Shown piece after piece: positions 11,901-21,185 of a stretch of DNA of 64,000 nt; position 1 is the stretch's first letter, and every line of letters starts with the position of its first letter. Source of the DNA: Ustilago trichophora. Its lineage: Eukaryota; Basidiomycota; Ustilaginomycetes; Ustilaginales; Ustilaginaceae. The notes below the pieces were generated by a model. The model did no database searches, was not told the origin of the DNA, and saw only the letters and a list, made by a program, of their open reading frames with translations. The position numbers and the translations under genes are program-made. The stretch is taken from contig OOIN01000007.1 in NCBI GenBank assembly GCA_900323505.1, positions 744,001 to 808,000 of the forward strand, in the 5' to 3' direction.

Positions 11901-12902
11901 GGTATGCCCTCCGAGGAATTCTTGCTCGGCATCATCGCGCTCAAGGACGACGCCACTCGTCCCGCTCTTGGTGATCTCAAGAGACCCCAGGTGGATGCCA
12001 AGCTGCTTCAGACCTACGCTCGTCACTGGTACGCACGTGGCTGGATGCAGCGACAGCCATCGAGCGTACCTGGTACTCCTAATGGCGTAGGCAACGGCAC
12101 CAATGGTCTGGCTGTTGCCGGAGCTTTCGACCCCAAGTTCCCTCTCCGTGGCAAGGTTGCCGTCGTTACCGGCGCGTCGTCCGGTATCGGCGCTGCTGTT
12201 GCCAAGGCTCTCATCCGCGAGGGAGCTCATGTTGCCCTTGCTGCTCGCCGTGTCGACGCACTCGAGAAGCTTCAGAACGAGCTCGTCAAGATCTCGCGAT
12301 CCAGCGGTGTTGTCGCCGGCGGTAAAGTCCATGTGCACAAGACCGACGTCGTTGACCGCAAGCAAGTCGATGCCCTCATGCAGACCACCACGGACATCCT
12401 TGGTCAGATCGACATCATTGTCTCGTGCGCAGGTGTCATGTACTACACGCTCATGGAAAACGTCAAGACCGACGAATGGGACCAGACGGTCGATGTCAAC
12501 TGCAAAGGTCTGCTCAACGTACTTTCGACCAGTTTGCCGCGTCTGTTACCACGCAAGACGGGCCACATTGTCGCAATTTCTTCCGATGCGGGAAGGAAGG
12601 TCTTCCCGGGTCTGGGCGTGTACAGTGCCTCCAAGTTCTTTGTTGAGGCAACGCTGCAGTCGCTCCGTCTTGAGACGGCTGGCACAGGGTTGAGGGTCAC
12701 CGCCGTTCAGCCGGGCAACACAGCCACGGACTTACTCGGCATGAGCAGCGACCAGGAGGCCATCAAGAAGTACGGTGAGCCTACTGGCGCCAAGATCCTC
12801 GATCCGTCGGATGTAGCAAATGCGATCGTCTACGCCTTGCGTCAGCCCGAACACGTCGCAATGAACGAGATTCTTATCGAGCCTCGCGATGAGCCCATCT
12901 AG
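8934..12902 (+). CDS. nps10: NRPS-like A-T-reductase-SDR enzyme (NPS10 type)
   Basis: Single-exon 1322-residue protein. Domains in order: adenylation domain (residues about 10-540) with A3 motif SSGTTGKPKG, A7 YRTGDLARI and A8 GRVGGMIKIRGYS; carrier domain with DLGGHSLL, phosphopantetheine Ser about 589; NAD(P)-binding thioester reductase with GATGFLGG about 677-684 and catalytic YCQTK (Tyr841, Lys845); and a separate C-terminal short-chain dehydrogenase with TGASSGIG near 1080 and YSASK (Tyr1230, Lys1234). There is no condensation domain. The enzyme should activate one carboxylic or amino acid, reduce it off the carrier to an aldehyde, and probably reduce or modify it further with the SDR. 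This layout matches the fungal NPS10 group; substrate and product are unknown. Neighbours do not form an obvious biosynthetic cluster. Confidence 0.88.
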   Translation: MPIIDTKLDLNALFRLQVKATPDAVALVDPSVSYTYAQLDAKVESLSLYFRRHHAVGRDSLVGILMGRGADYVIACLAALRAGGAFLVLELAYPLGLLHDVIKDAQPAVVVTQSEHAKLVPKAVPSILIDHPEQATSLFQPADAASTSTSSLPSLPADTDLERLAFVSYSSGTTGKPKGIANPHRAPVKSYDLRFAVNDLKAGDRVACNVYFVWEMLRPLLRGATTYAIPDHTSYDPVKLVELLATEKITETLMTPTLLAAVLARHHNLGSKLPDLRSLWLNGEVVTTDLARRAIKALPNTRLLNCYSASETHEVACGDLREMLPTLPADAPYCPVGPPMDPAHTYILDEDENPLEPGQPGELYVGGDLLARGYLNLVDTTAKAFTADKNGSGPNARKYRTGDLARIIPETGLLEITGRVGGMIKIRGYSIVPSTVEKAIVDNFDVSNCAVVAHGEGLERQLVAYVVPEEGERGGRTVLTIDDNGHSPGARQILVSHLAHYMIPTLWVVLHSLPTHEVSGKVDLKNLPNPKAAIAAASGTNSRARSPAPDETVNLKSIAQLWALSLNINPNTVLEAGKTVSFFDLGGHSLLLADLATRISKTLGGFTVPLAELAGNPTLQDHVRVTLNARDGYNAAVQADLPTVLRADIELAPEFKLASSEQNIAGCPLSEAKTILLTGATGFLGGFLLHDLIQNTTARIVCLIRFNAPYRTDRSAAMARLRRNMLDLGFWDHSMLDRIDVLPANLSRNRLGLIPEVYENLVENVDVIVHCAAQVNLVYPYAALRDANVEGTREILRLAFLSNATVQYVSTNGVLPPSQTGWSESTIMPLEDVPDKLLDGYCQTKWVAEQLVLESAKRGLPANVIRIGTLSGHSETGSTNTYDLITALIVESVHLGVAPEIPDWHIEMTAVDFVSRGIVAIGNHIDPKQRIYHLGDSEPIDCRLLFQHLDTLGYPTTRTSWKSWVALWQEKRGSAKGGDHGLTVDILRSGMPSEEFLLGIIALKDDATRPALGDLKRPQVDAKLLQTYARHWYARGWMQRQPSSVPGTPNGVGNGTNGLAVAGAFDPKFPLRGKVAVVTGASSGIGAAVAKALIREGAHVALAARRVDALEKLQNELVKISRSSGVVAGGKVHVHKTDVVDRKQVDALMQTTTDILGQIDIIVSCAGVMYYTLMENVKTDEWDQTVDVNCKGLLNVLSTSLPRLLPRKTGHIVAISSDAGRKVFPGLGVYSASKFFVEATLQSLRLETAGTGLRVTAVQPGNTATDLLGMSSDQEAIKKYGEPTGAKILDPSDVANAIVYALRQPEHVAMNEILIEPRDEPI

Positions 12903-13272
12903 TCTACTTGCACCATATTTCAGCTCCACTTTCTTCCTTCGATGTTTTTTTTTATAATACACGATCTCGCTTCATCTTATCTCGTTTCATCTTATCTCGC
13001 TTCATCTCATAGATTTCTCCTTGGGCCTTTTCTCCTCTTCAATCAAATTGTGAACGAATCATGGGGATGAAATTGAGATTGCGTGTACAAAGTGACTAGA
13101 ACGGGAACAATCGTGACAAAAGGGGGTTGTTGGTGAAACACTATCATCCCGAACAAACGAGTGGTATGATGAAAGACAGGGTGGTCGTTAGGGCGTCAAA
13201 GCGGGCTCGGGAGTATCTATATATGAATGCACTCTATGGAGAGCGACTATTTTGAGGAAGCCGATAAGGTTT
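12903..13272. other. Intergenic, convergent 3' ends
   Basis: Lies between the converging NPS10-like and Pra1-like genes. Contains the short tandem repeat at 12964-13008 and no gene. Confidence 0.5.
12964..13008. repeat. Three tandem copies of a 15-bp unit
   Basis: The unit ATCTCGCTTCATCTT is present three times with single-base differences (positions 12964, 12979 and 12994), in the 3' region of the NPS10-like gene. Confidence 0.85.
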
Positions 13273-14288
13273 CTAGTGGGTACCGCAGTGGATAGTGCCA
13301 TCAGCGTGGGTGTGGCAGTCTGCGCTCGCCTTCTGGGTCTGAGAAGCAGCGGGGGCAGCGGTGACCTGGGCAGCGGTTGCGCTTGCACTGGAGCTAGTGC
13401 TTGCCGGTGCAGCGGCAGTGGAGCTTGCAGCCGAAGCAGCGCTGGATGTCTTGGGAGTGGGAGCCTTCACCTCGCCAACACAGCCCCACTTGACGGTCTT
13501 CCTCGAGTAGATGTCGAGAGCAAAGTACTGGAGACTGTGCTGGTTGGAAACAGCTGCGCTAGAGTTGGTCTTGGCAAGCTCCAAGCAGTCCGGGTACGAG
13601 TCAGCATAGTGGTGAATTTGTTCGTGGACGAACTCGGGAACGTGGAAAGCACGGTGCATAAGATCGGCGCCAAAGTACTGAGAAGGGTTGTCAGTGCCAA
13701 GCTGGTAACCGAAAGCACAGAGTTGCTCGAGAGGGCGTCGAGTGACGTAAGAGAGATCGCAGATGACAGTTTCGGAAGTGGCATTGTTGCCACGCCAGTG
13801 TCCGTTCCAGTCGGGGAATCGACAGTTGCCATCGATGTTGTCGCACCTGAGAAGGGCGTTACCCTTGTCACCCTGTTGTTCGTCGCATAAAATAAAGTAA
13901 TATGTGTCAGGATCGGGGTACCCAAACACGAAGCAATATGGGAAGAGGGAAGCATTGATTTACTTACGTAGACGAGCTGCTCGTAGTAACCGAGAACGGG
14001 AGCAGGGTCAGCCTTAGCACCGAAGTACTTGACAAAGTACTCGTCCATTGGGTGGTTAAGAATGTGGTTGATCGAGTTGTGGGCAAGCTTCTTCATCTCG
14101 CTCACGGCGCGGGAGATCTGAGCTCGCTGAGTTCCGTTGCACGACTCGTGGATCTTCCATACGGCATCGATCTGCTCCTCAGGACCGGCGTTGACAGCAG
14201 CCCGGGCCTCGAGGAACGAGGTGAAGGGAGCAGCGGTTACTGCGCTGGCGGCCAAGGTGAGGGCGAGAAGGGGGGCGGTAAGCTGCAT
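13273..14288 (-). CDS. pra1: Secreted zincophore, Pra1/Asp f 2/Zps1 family
   Basis: Exons 14288-13968 and 13872-13273, with a 95-bp phase-0 intron (GTAAGT...AACAG), give 306 residues. A signal peptide (about 1-19, ending VTAA) is followed by the conserved HRxxH-family domain: the HRAFH motif, then FVHEQIHHYAD, cysteines, and the DYFVKYFG-like N-terminal part. An Ala/Ser/Thr-rich linker leads to the C-terminal zinc tail CHTHADGTIHCGTH. In Candida albicans, Pra1 binds extracellular zinc and delivers it to the ZIP transporter Zrt1; Asp f 2 is the Aspergillus counterpart. Although metalloprotease-like, family members are better supported as zinc binders. It is divergently oriented to the ZIP gene at 16205, the same arrangement as PRA1-ZRT1 and aspf2-zrfC. 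Regulation by zinc and pH is likely (see promoter). Confidence 0.9.
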
Positions 14289-15325
14289 CTTGACTTGCGA
14301 TAATCCTAAGGAGGAAAGATGGGAAGGGTTCGATTGTCGAGGGGTGAGACGGAATGTAGGAATATCATATCAGGTGCGAGATGGTCAAGGCGGTTCTTAT
14401 AAGCTTTTTCCCCAAAGGAGAGACGTCTCATGCGATAGTTGGAGCAAAGTAGGTGGATTTCAGAGAATGTCATTGCCATGTGCGTGCAGCGAACATCCAA
14501 TTCTTCCTATTGCAATGAAGCCGTGACTTCCTCTCGAATCTTTGCAGTGGATCCTCTGGATCGCGACTCCAAACTCGAACAACAAGTTGAATTGCAGCAA
14601 GCAAGGGAATCCTCCGATCCATCGCACATTCGGTTCTTCTTCTCATCACTGCAACAGAGGCAAGAAGAAAAAGAACTTCTTCCTCAGGCACCGGTCAAAG
14701 CTCGGCCCCGATACGTCGCAGAGCGAGCTACACCAGAGCTGGTGAAAGAGAATGCGCTTCAGCCTCCCACGTTGAGGTTTAATCGTACATCTGCGTGGGA
14801 GTCTAGCACCCCAAGGGTCCTCGAACTTGCGAACTTCTTCTCGAATGACGGGGATATCGGCGAATTGAGTTGGGTTCCAAACTGGTGGGAACCACCGATT
14901 GCAGATGGGGAAGCTGGAAGTGGACAGATGGGGACCTTCACGGTTGTGCATTTCAGAATGGAAGCGAAGATCGGAAGGAGGGAGGAGGGAGGAGGGACAG
15001 ACGGGTTGGTTAGATCCGTGGGGGAGATTGGTGAGTTTAGTCCATCATCTCCCGCATTGGAGAAGAGCACAGCTGAGGAAGAGGAAGAGAAGGAGGAGTC
15101 AAGATTTCCGGTGTGGAAATGTGCAAGGAGAGGGAAGGGTGCACGTCTTGGCACGTCAAGAAAAAAAAAGAATCAAAGCAGCGAATTGCGTCGATCGTGG
15201 CGACGACTGATTTTACTGTGACTTGGGCAGGACGAATACAGAAGGGAAAAAAGTAAGATCAATTGCAAGTCCATGTCGTGTGTAGGCAGCATACAGGAGA
15301 ACGCACGAAGCTGCAGAACCCTTTG

Positions 15326-15343
15326 TCTTGGCACATGCCAAGA
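15326..15343. promoter_or_regulatory. Palindromic double PacC/Rim101-type site
   Basis: TCTTGGC and GCCAAGA arms flank a 4-bp spacer, placing two GCCAAG cores head to head. GCCARG is the established PacC/Rim101 core. More single cores lie at 15147-15152, 15522-15527 and 15773-15778. It fits alkaline-pH control of a zinc-uptake pair, as known for aspf2-zrfC. Binding is inferred. Confidence 0.5.
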
Positions 15344-15745
15344 ACGAACCTCTAACTGGTACCGTAACCCCCAAGACCTGCCCAATATGGCAACCTTTTT
15401 GTCGCTGTGCTGTGAACCCTGTATGCACGTGGGAAGCAGTGGATGTCGTGAGAGTCAAGCAAAGGTTGACCGTGCAGTTTTTGACAGCTGAATTAAAAAT
15501 ATTGGACTGCAAAAAAAATGTCTTGGCAACGACCCTGCCAGTTACCGCGTCGCATACCATCGCAACGGTTCTACTGGATCTTGAAAGCCGATCTTGTCTT
15601 TACACACGATGCCGCTCGTCGGAATAAGGACAGTGTGAGTTGATGCCGGAAGCATTGTCCTTCCATCTAATACGAAGGAGATGCATCGGATGTGTGCTAA
15701 CACGTAGTGTGTGATTGGAGAGAGACTTGAAGCTAGACAGCAACG

Positions 15746-15756
15746 ACCTTTCGGGT
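15746..15756. promoter_or_regulatory. Weak zinc-responsive-element-like site
   Basis: ACCTTTCGGGT resembles the Zap1 consensus ACCTTNAAGGT with two mismatches in the right half-site. It lies 449 bp upstream of zrt1. Low confidence, because smut Zap1 specificity is not known to me. Confidence 0.2.
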
Positions 15757-16204
15757 AGAAAATTCGTAACCTGCCAAGAGAATAATGCACACATAAAATC
15801 TTCTTCTCCCTCATCCGATAATGGACCGGGCTGACAAAGTCGACTCTGTGAGAAGAGAGTCAGGTTCGAAAGCTTCTATCGCTTGTGTTTTTGAGAAACA
15901 GGAACGACGTGAGGGTATGAAGATGGAAGAGAATTTCGAGCAAACACAATCGGAGTATGGAAGTGGCCAACGGTAAGGGCGGTTCGGGAGCGGGTGGAAG
16001 GGAGTTGCTTCGATGAGCAGCTGAAGAATTAGGCCGAGAGCCCTGATTGTGCTAGACTGATCAAACACATGCTCACCGGCGATTTTTTCTATTGCCTCTG
16101 AAGCCAAAGATACATAAGAACCGAGCTTGAATAACGTTTTCCACCCGAAGCCACAATTCGCCCCTCCATTAGACTTCTCCCATTCGAGAACTTGCCGTTT
16201 CAAC

Positions 16205-17719
16205 ATGCTCGGATTCGCCAAATCGAAAGCCGCTGTGCTTCTGCTTGCAGCCAGCGCATCCATGGTCGCCGCACAATCGATCACCACCGTTGTCTCCGTC
16301 AACGGCAGCCCTACGACCACGGTGATTGCGCCCTCTCCAACGGGCCGAGGCTACTGCGAGTTCTTTATTGATCACTGGGACTGCGATCCGACTCGTCCTG
16401 AGGCTTCTGGTTCCGTTGCTGCTACCCCTGCAAGTGCGGCCACCGCTGCTGCCAGCGCTGCTAGCTCTGCACCCAGCATCGAGCCCTCGCCAGTTGGACA
16501 GAACTGCCATCTCCATGTAGACCACTGGCACTGCGACGGTCCCGCCACTGCCACTGGTACTGCTGCGGCTGCGCAGGCGAGTCCAGCTGGTCAGGACTGC
16601 CACCTGCACGGCGATCACTGGCATTGCGAAGGTGATGAAGAAAGTGGACATGACCACTCGGGCCACTCTCACGCAGGCCACAACCACGCCGGTCACTCCC
16701 ACGGCCCCGATGAGATCTACGGTTGCGGTCTCAAGCCTCTCGAATCCTACGACATGGGACTGCACATTGGAACCATTTTCATCCTCCTCGCTGCTTCGGC
16801 TTTCGGAACTTACCTCCCCATCACCATGTATTCTGGTGGAAGGAAATGGGGCAGCTGGGCAGACGAGATCTTCTTCATCTGCAGGCACTTTGGTACTGGT
16901 GTCATTATCAGCACTGCTTTCGTCCACCTGTTGAGCCATGCCATGCTCTATTGGGCCAACGAGTGCGTCGGCGAGCTCAAGTACGAGGCTCCTGGTCCCG
17001 CAATTGCGATGGGTGCTGTCTGGCTTGTTTTCCTGGTCGACTTTTTCCTTCTCCGCGCCCTCCGCAAGCGTACCGGTAACGGATCGCTGTGCAACCACGA
17101 CAACCAGCAGTCGCTTCAGCAAGAGTACGCCGACGAGCACGCCGTTGGCAAGCGCGAGTCCAACTCGACGATGGATGGTGACGTCACTCCTGAAGGGAAC
17201 GACCGCTACAACGGCCTCACCTACGCCCAGGCCAAGGTCGCAGAGTGGGACGTATCTGCTATCGAGGCGGGTATCATCTTCCACTCAATCCTTATTGGTG
17301 TCACGCTTGGTGTTGCTACTGGTTCCGGTTTCGTTGCTTTGCTCATCGCCATCACATTCCATCAGCTCTTCGAGGGTCTTGCTCTTGGATCGCGTCTCTC
17401 GTTGCTCACATGGAAAAGCACGACTTACAAGCTGGTCGCGGGCACCCTGTTTGTTCTCACCACCCCGCTCGGTGTCGCTATCGGCGTTGGTGTGAGGAAG
17501 TCGTTCAACGGCAACAGCCCCGCCACCCTCATTACTTTGGGTACCTTCCATGCTCTCAGTGCCGGTATCCTGCTCTACACTGCTCTCGTCGAGCTGCTTA
17601 GCGGCGACTTCATCCACAACAAGCAGATGCAGAAGAGTTCGCTCTCAAGATGCATTGCCGCCGTCGTCGCGCTGACCATCGGTATCATGGCCATGTCTGT
17701 GCTCGCTCTCTGGGCCTGA
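16205..17719 (+). CDS. zrt1: ZIP-family zinc transporter with Cys/His-rich ectodomain
   Basis: Single-exon, 504 residues from the ATG at 16205; an in-frame ATG at 16127 would precede the signal peptide (MLGFAKSKAAVLLLAASASM) and is less likely. The extracellular N-terminus has three Cys/His motifs, CEFFIDHWDC, CHLHVDHWHC and CHLHGDHWHC, then a GHDHSGHSHAGHNH-type His run. Eight membrane segments follow, with the ZIP signature HSILIGVTLG and HQLFEGLALG in segments IV-V. The loop between segments III and IV is long, as in Zrt1/Zrt2. Plasma-membrane zinc uptake is the expected role. The ectodomain motifs resemble the zinc tail of the neighbouring Pra1 homologue and the zinc-binding motifs of A. 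fumigatus ZrfC, so it may be a docking or hand-over site. Confidence 0.93.
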   Translation: MLGFAKSKAAVLLLAASASMVAAQSITTVVSVNGSPTTTVIAPSPTGRGYCEFFIDHWDCDPTRPEASGSVAATPASAATAAASAASSAPSIEPSPVGQNCHLHVDHWHCDGPATATGTAAAAQASPAGQDCHLHGDHWHCEGDEESGHDHSGHSHAGHNHAGHSHGPDEIYGCGLKPLESYDMGLHIGTIFILLAASAFGTYLPITMYSGGRKWGSWADEIFFICRHFGTGVIISTAFVHLLSHAMLYWANECVGELKYEAPGPAIAMGAVWLVFLVDFFLLRALRKRTGNGSLCNHDNQQSLQQEYADEHAVGKRESNSTMDGDVTPEGNDRYNGLTYAQAKVAEWDVSAIEAGIIFHSILIGVTLGVATGSGFVALLIAITFHQLFEGLALGSRLSLLTWKSTTYKLVAGTLFVLTTPLGVAIGVGVRKSFNGNSPATLITLGTFHALSAGILLYTALVELLSGDFIHNKQMQKSSLSRCIAAVVALTIGIMAMSVLALWA

Positions 17720-18172
17720 TCGGCTTCTGTCCTTTAAAAGATTCGCAAATCGAGTCACACTTTCCACACTCTCACGGCTACTGTTTAAGCCGTGGCTGCT
17801 CATGACAACTTTCACGACTCCATTTGGCTCCCAGCCATATTCATTTCATCTCATTAGGTTTCGGAGATCCGCTAGCCATACAGTGGCAGCGCTACAGATC
17901 TCTTTGAGTTTTAGGATTTCATGCATCAAAATAAACAGGACCGTTCAACATACGCTGCTCATCATCGATGTCTTTGAGATGATTGTGGTTGTGATCGAAT
18001 GTGCGGGTCAAGATTGTGAAAACGGGCTGCTTTTTCGACCCGATGATTCGCGACTCACAACCACTCGCCTATCGGCATGATGAGAGACTAGGCCAGGCCA
18101 TGGCGTTCAGGTAATGGTGCTCATGATTTGTCAAAGGCTAGAGCCCACAGAGATTGCCTTCAGGGCCATCTC

Positions 18173-18511
18173 TCATGTCCAACCGAAAGTATGCCGACTC
18201 AGATCGGACCTAGTGCAATCGCTTTCATGAGTGTGCCCGATCCCGATTATTCCCTGAATTTCGGTGCCTTTTTTTTCACAAGTTTGTTGAATTCTTAAAA
18301 TTTTAATTTGACCGTTGCCATAGCTGATGGATCTTTCTTTTGAATCAGAACACCAACCAGAACAGAAGCTCGTTTGGCGATAAACGTAGCCGTTACTGCA
18401 AATGTACACCAACTGGTCAAATCGCTCACCATATGCAATGACAGATCTTCGTGCAACCTTGCTGGCATCCTCGGAACACCGATGATCAAGAGCGCCAGAT
18501 GAGGAGAGCAC
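18173..18511 (-). pseudogene. Possible relic of a small Cys-containing secreted protein
   Basis: The frame contains a stretch with regular Cys and aromatic residues (HRCSEDASKVARR, YICSNGYVYRQTSF, CSGWCSD) that reads more like protein than noise, then degenerates. No start with a signal peptide, no donor/acceptor set and no homologue were recognised. It could equally be chance. Confidence 0.15.
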
Positions 18512-21047
18512 ATATGTGTGAGAGCCCAGAACGCGAATCGAAATGTCTTTGCCCTCTGCCCGTTTGATAAGCCTATTTGCTTTCGTCTTCGAAAGCGAGA
18601 GAAAGAAGCTGGATTGATTGCGAACTCATTCAATACGAGTAACGTCTGGACGAGAAAAAGTGGCTTCCATGGAAGAATTGCTGTTCTCTGTTGTCGAAAT
18701 TTGACGCCAAAAGGGAACGGCGGCATTGCTCGCTAAAAATGAACGCGGCTGGAAGATCCCGACATTGACGCCCCGAACGGTACATACTGTATTTTTCCAT
18801 CTGCATCAAACCTGTCCAGTTATGAATCGCGATTTCGGAAACGTCGACGATGCACTGATGGAACATAACTGATCCATGCGACTTGAATATTGTTAATGCT
18901 GTTTGTAAGACGTTATTGGGAGATGAGGTAGAGCGAGGACTCCCTCTCATTCCAATCTGGTGTGGGCCACAGCGAGGTTGAGCGAGCAGAGGCAGAGGAG
19001 AAGTCGAGGCAGACTTGGACGTCTACTTTGCGAGGATGCAGACTGGTGTGAGGTGGAAGCAGCTGCCCACCACCCGACTGCTGATTAGCAATCAGCCAGC
19101 GGAGTCTGGATTTCCAGATAACCGGGATACAACTTTTAGATTGAAAGGGTCCTCGGAAGAGACGGTCTGCACCGTTGATCGCTAGGTCGATCGCATGAAA
19201 GCCGTTGAAGCAGTGCCTTAACGACCCTTTGGGCGCAAAGTCGCCAAAAGATTTACCGCTTGGCACAGAAGCGTGTGCAAGCTACAGCAGAGGAGCAGGA
19301 CAAATTTTTGATAGGTGTCAAGCTTGTGCGGATCAGAGACCGCATGAGCATTTCTGCAATCAATGCAGCCACGACAGCTGCTCAGGCAGCTTGGCAGCCA
19401 GGAAGTGGTAGCGAAGTGATGCAAGGTGAGGCGAAACAGATTGTTTGTTGCCATCCTATGTGAATCCTTCAGCCGACGTGCAGCAATCTTTGGTCCACGC
19501 CAACGTGCAGAGATTCCCTCGCTACGCAAAATGTTCTACCATTGGGCCACTCATACTGTGTGATGCGCTAAGTCTTTGTCGATGATAGTCGAGGGCGAGC
19601 GAGTTATGCACGCCGTAGATCCCTTTTCCGAAACAGGAAACATTGAAATTTCCCGACAAAAGTCTCGGCTGCGCTAAACATATCCGCAATTTGCTTTTCT
19701 CTCCTCATCTTACCAGCGTGGCAGAGGCTCATGTCGTCGCTCGTGTTTTCCAACACGAGGTTCAGGACGATCCTTCAAGTCATACATCGCCCTTGTTGAG
19801 CTCATTCGTATCTGTACTATAGAGCTATATGGCAATCTTGTGCGTTTGTGCGCGCGCGCAAATGGACAACGCTACGCACAGATCGCTTCCAATCCGGGAT
19901 TATTTTTGCGCATCTCGACATCATGGAATATCGTACGCGCCTCCTTCATCCTACAAATTGCTGTCTTAGATGTAGGCCGGAACGCCTTGTGTTCATCGCC
20001 AGTTTACACTAGCTAGAAAGGACATCATCCACAGCTCAGTATGGCGAGTATACACAGAGTCAATCATCACACCATTTGCCGTCACGCTGGCAAGCTTGCG
20101 CTTGTTCCTTCGCTTCATCAACTAGCTCCCGACGATCCAAGCGCCGTTCCTTACCTTCCTCGTTCGAGAACCTCACTCAAGCCTCTAAATTGAGCCGGAG
20201 ACACTCGCTGCAGCAACATCTGGTCGATCTCGCAAATGCAGCGATCCAGCCGCCTGCCATCGTGTTTCAGATGTCCCAAAGCGCCTCTTCTTTATTTGTA
20301 GCGCATCCTTCATCTTGTTTGTATCTGTGCTGACAAGACGGTCCGGACCGAAAGGAGCATCGCGGCAGTTGGATCTCGCATGCGTCTCGGATCTTGTTGC
20401 TCGAAACACTACACAGCGGTGATCATCTATCGAAGTTTTCTCTCTTTTCCAGTGCAGCTTGATTGATTCTCTCTTGTCGCTCGCAGCATGATTGGTTCTC
20501 TTTTCGACTTGGCACGTTCGCCGAGCGCGATAGTTCCGAAGTCTTTGATTGCATGACTTTGAAACGAAGATAGTTATTGCCGAAAATAGAGCTGCGAGGT
20601 GCGGCGATCCCTAATCCCCCGGAGTGCAAGCGCTTTGAAAAAGCGAGGGCCAAGGCTGCCAGAATGTCGCTTTCAGCCATTATCTTTCTCGAGCTACAGG
20701 ATTCACTCACTGCGAAACAGAAGGGAGCATCTTTGGCAGGAAGTTCTGGAGAAGGTCCGTTGGTGGCCTGCAAAGGTGACCGTGCCCTTTCTGCAATCGG
20801 AAACGCGGCTAGCCTATCACGCCTCACGCCTCAATCCACTGCTTGCAGCGAGGCTTTGAACGCCTCGATGCCTTCTGCATCTGCATAGCTTTGTACCGCT
20901 GCTCATGTCTGTAGGGGCCAATCAGGGGGCACAGATGACAGAACCTCCCCGTTTCAGGCGGTCGATCCTCCTCAAAACTCCTCCGCTGCAGCGCTTGACC
21001 TTCTCTACAGACCTTGCTGTTTCCTCTGATGAAAGACGAGAGACACA

Positions 21048-21052
21048 TATAA
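21048..21052 (+). promoter_or_regulatory. TATA box of the peroxygenase gene
   Basis: TATAA in the context CATATAAG, 134 bp before the ATG at 21186 and followed by a CT-rich leader. Inference from position. Confidence 0.4.
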
Positions 21053-21185
21053 GCCAAGTTTTTCGTATCGAGGCAGCTCCCGTTTCCTCTATCCCATCAG
21101 CTTTCCCCCTCAACTACCTCTCCTCCTCCTCCTCTCTCTTCGTTCCCCTCCTTCACCTTCCTTTGTTCTCGGACGTGGTTCAACC

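Larger units (their letters stand above)
14289..16204. other. Shared divergent promoter of pra1 and zrt1
   Basis: 1.9 kb between the two start codons. Five GCCAAG/CTTGGC cores lie within 15147-15778, two of them forming a perfect inverted repeat at 15326-15343. A loose match to the yeast Zap1 element (ACCTTNAAGGT) is at 15746-15756. An open frame of 260 codons at 14439-15221 has no recognisable domain and low-complexity Glu/Arg-rich composition; I do not call it. Confidence 0.55.
17720..21185. other. Gene-poor 3.5-kb stretch
   Basis: No gene can be supported. Reading frames are short and lack domains. A 112-codon minus-strand frame at 18173-18511 has protein-like text (FDQLVYICSNGYVY, several Cys) but no signal peptide or plausible splice partner that I could find; it may be an exon or relic of a secreted protein. 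A TATA box for the next gene is at 21048-21052. The 3' UTR of zrt1 occupies the first part. Confidence 0.4.

Noticed and set aside
10908..12365. 485-codon minus-strand frame inside the NPS10-like gene
   Set aside because: Antisense shadow of well-conserved reductase and SDR domains.
14320..14345. GGTTCGATT string as a tRNA B box
   Set aside because: No A box, no acceptor-stem pairing at tRNA spacing. No tRNA or rRNA gene was found in the window.
14439..15221. 260-codon plus-strand open frame in the pra1-zrt1 promoter
   Set aside because: Low-complexity Glu/Arg/Lys text, no domain, no signal peptide, and it overlaps the region with regulatory sites. Probably chance.
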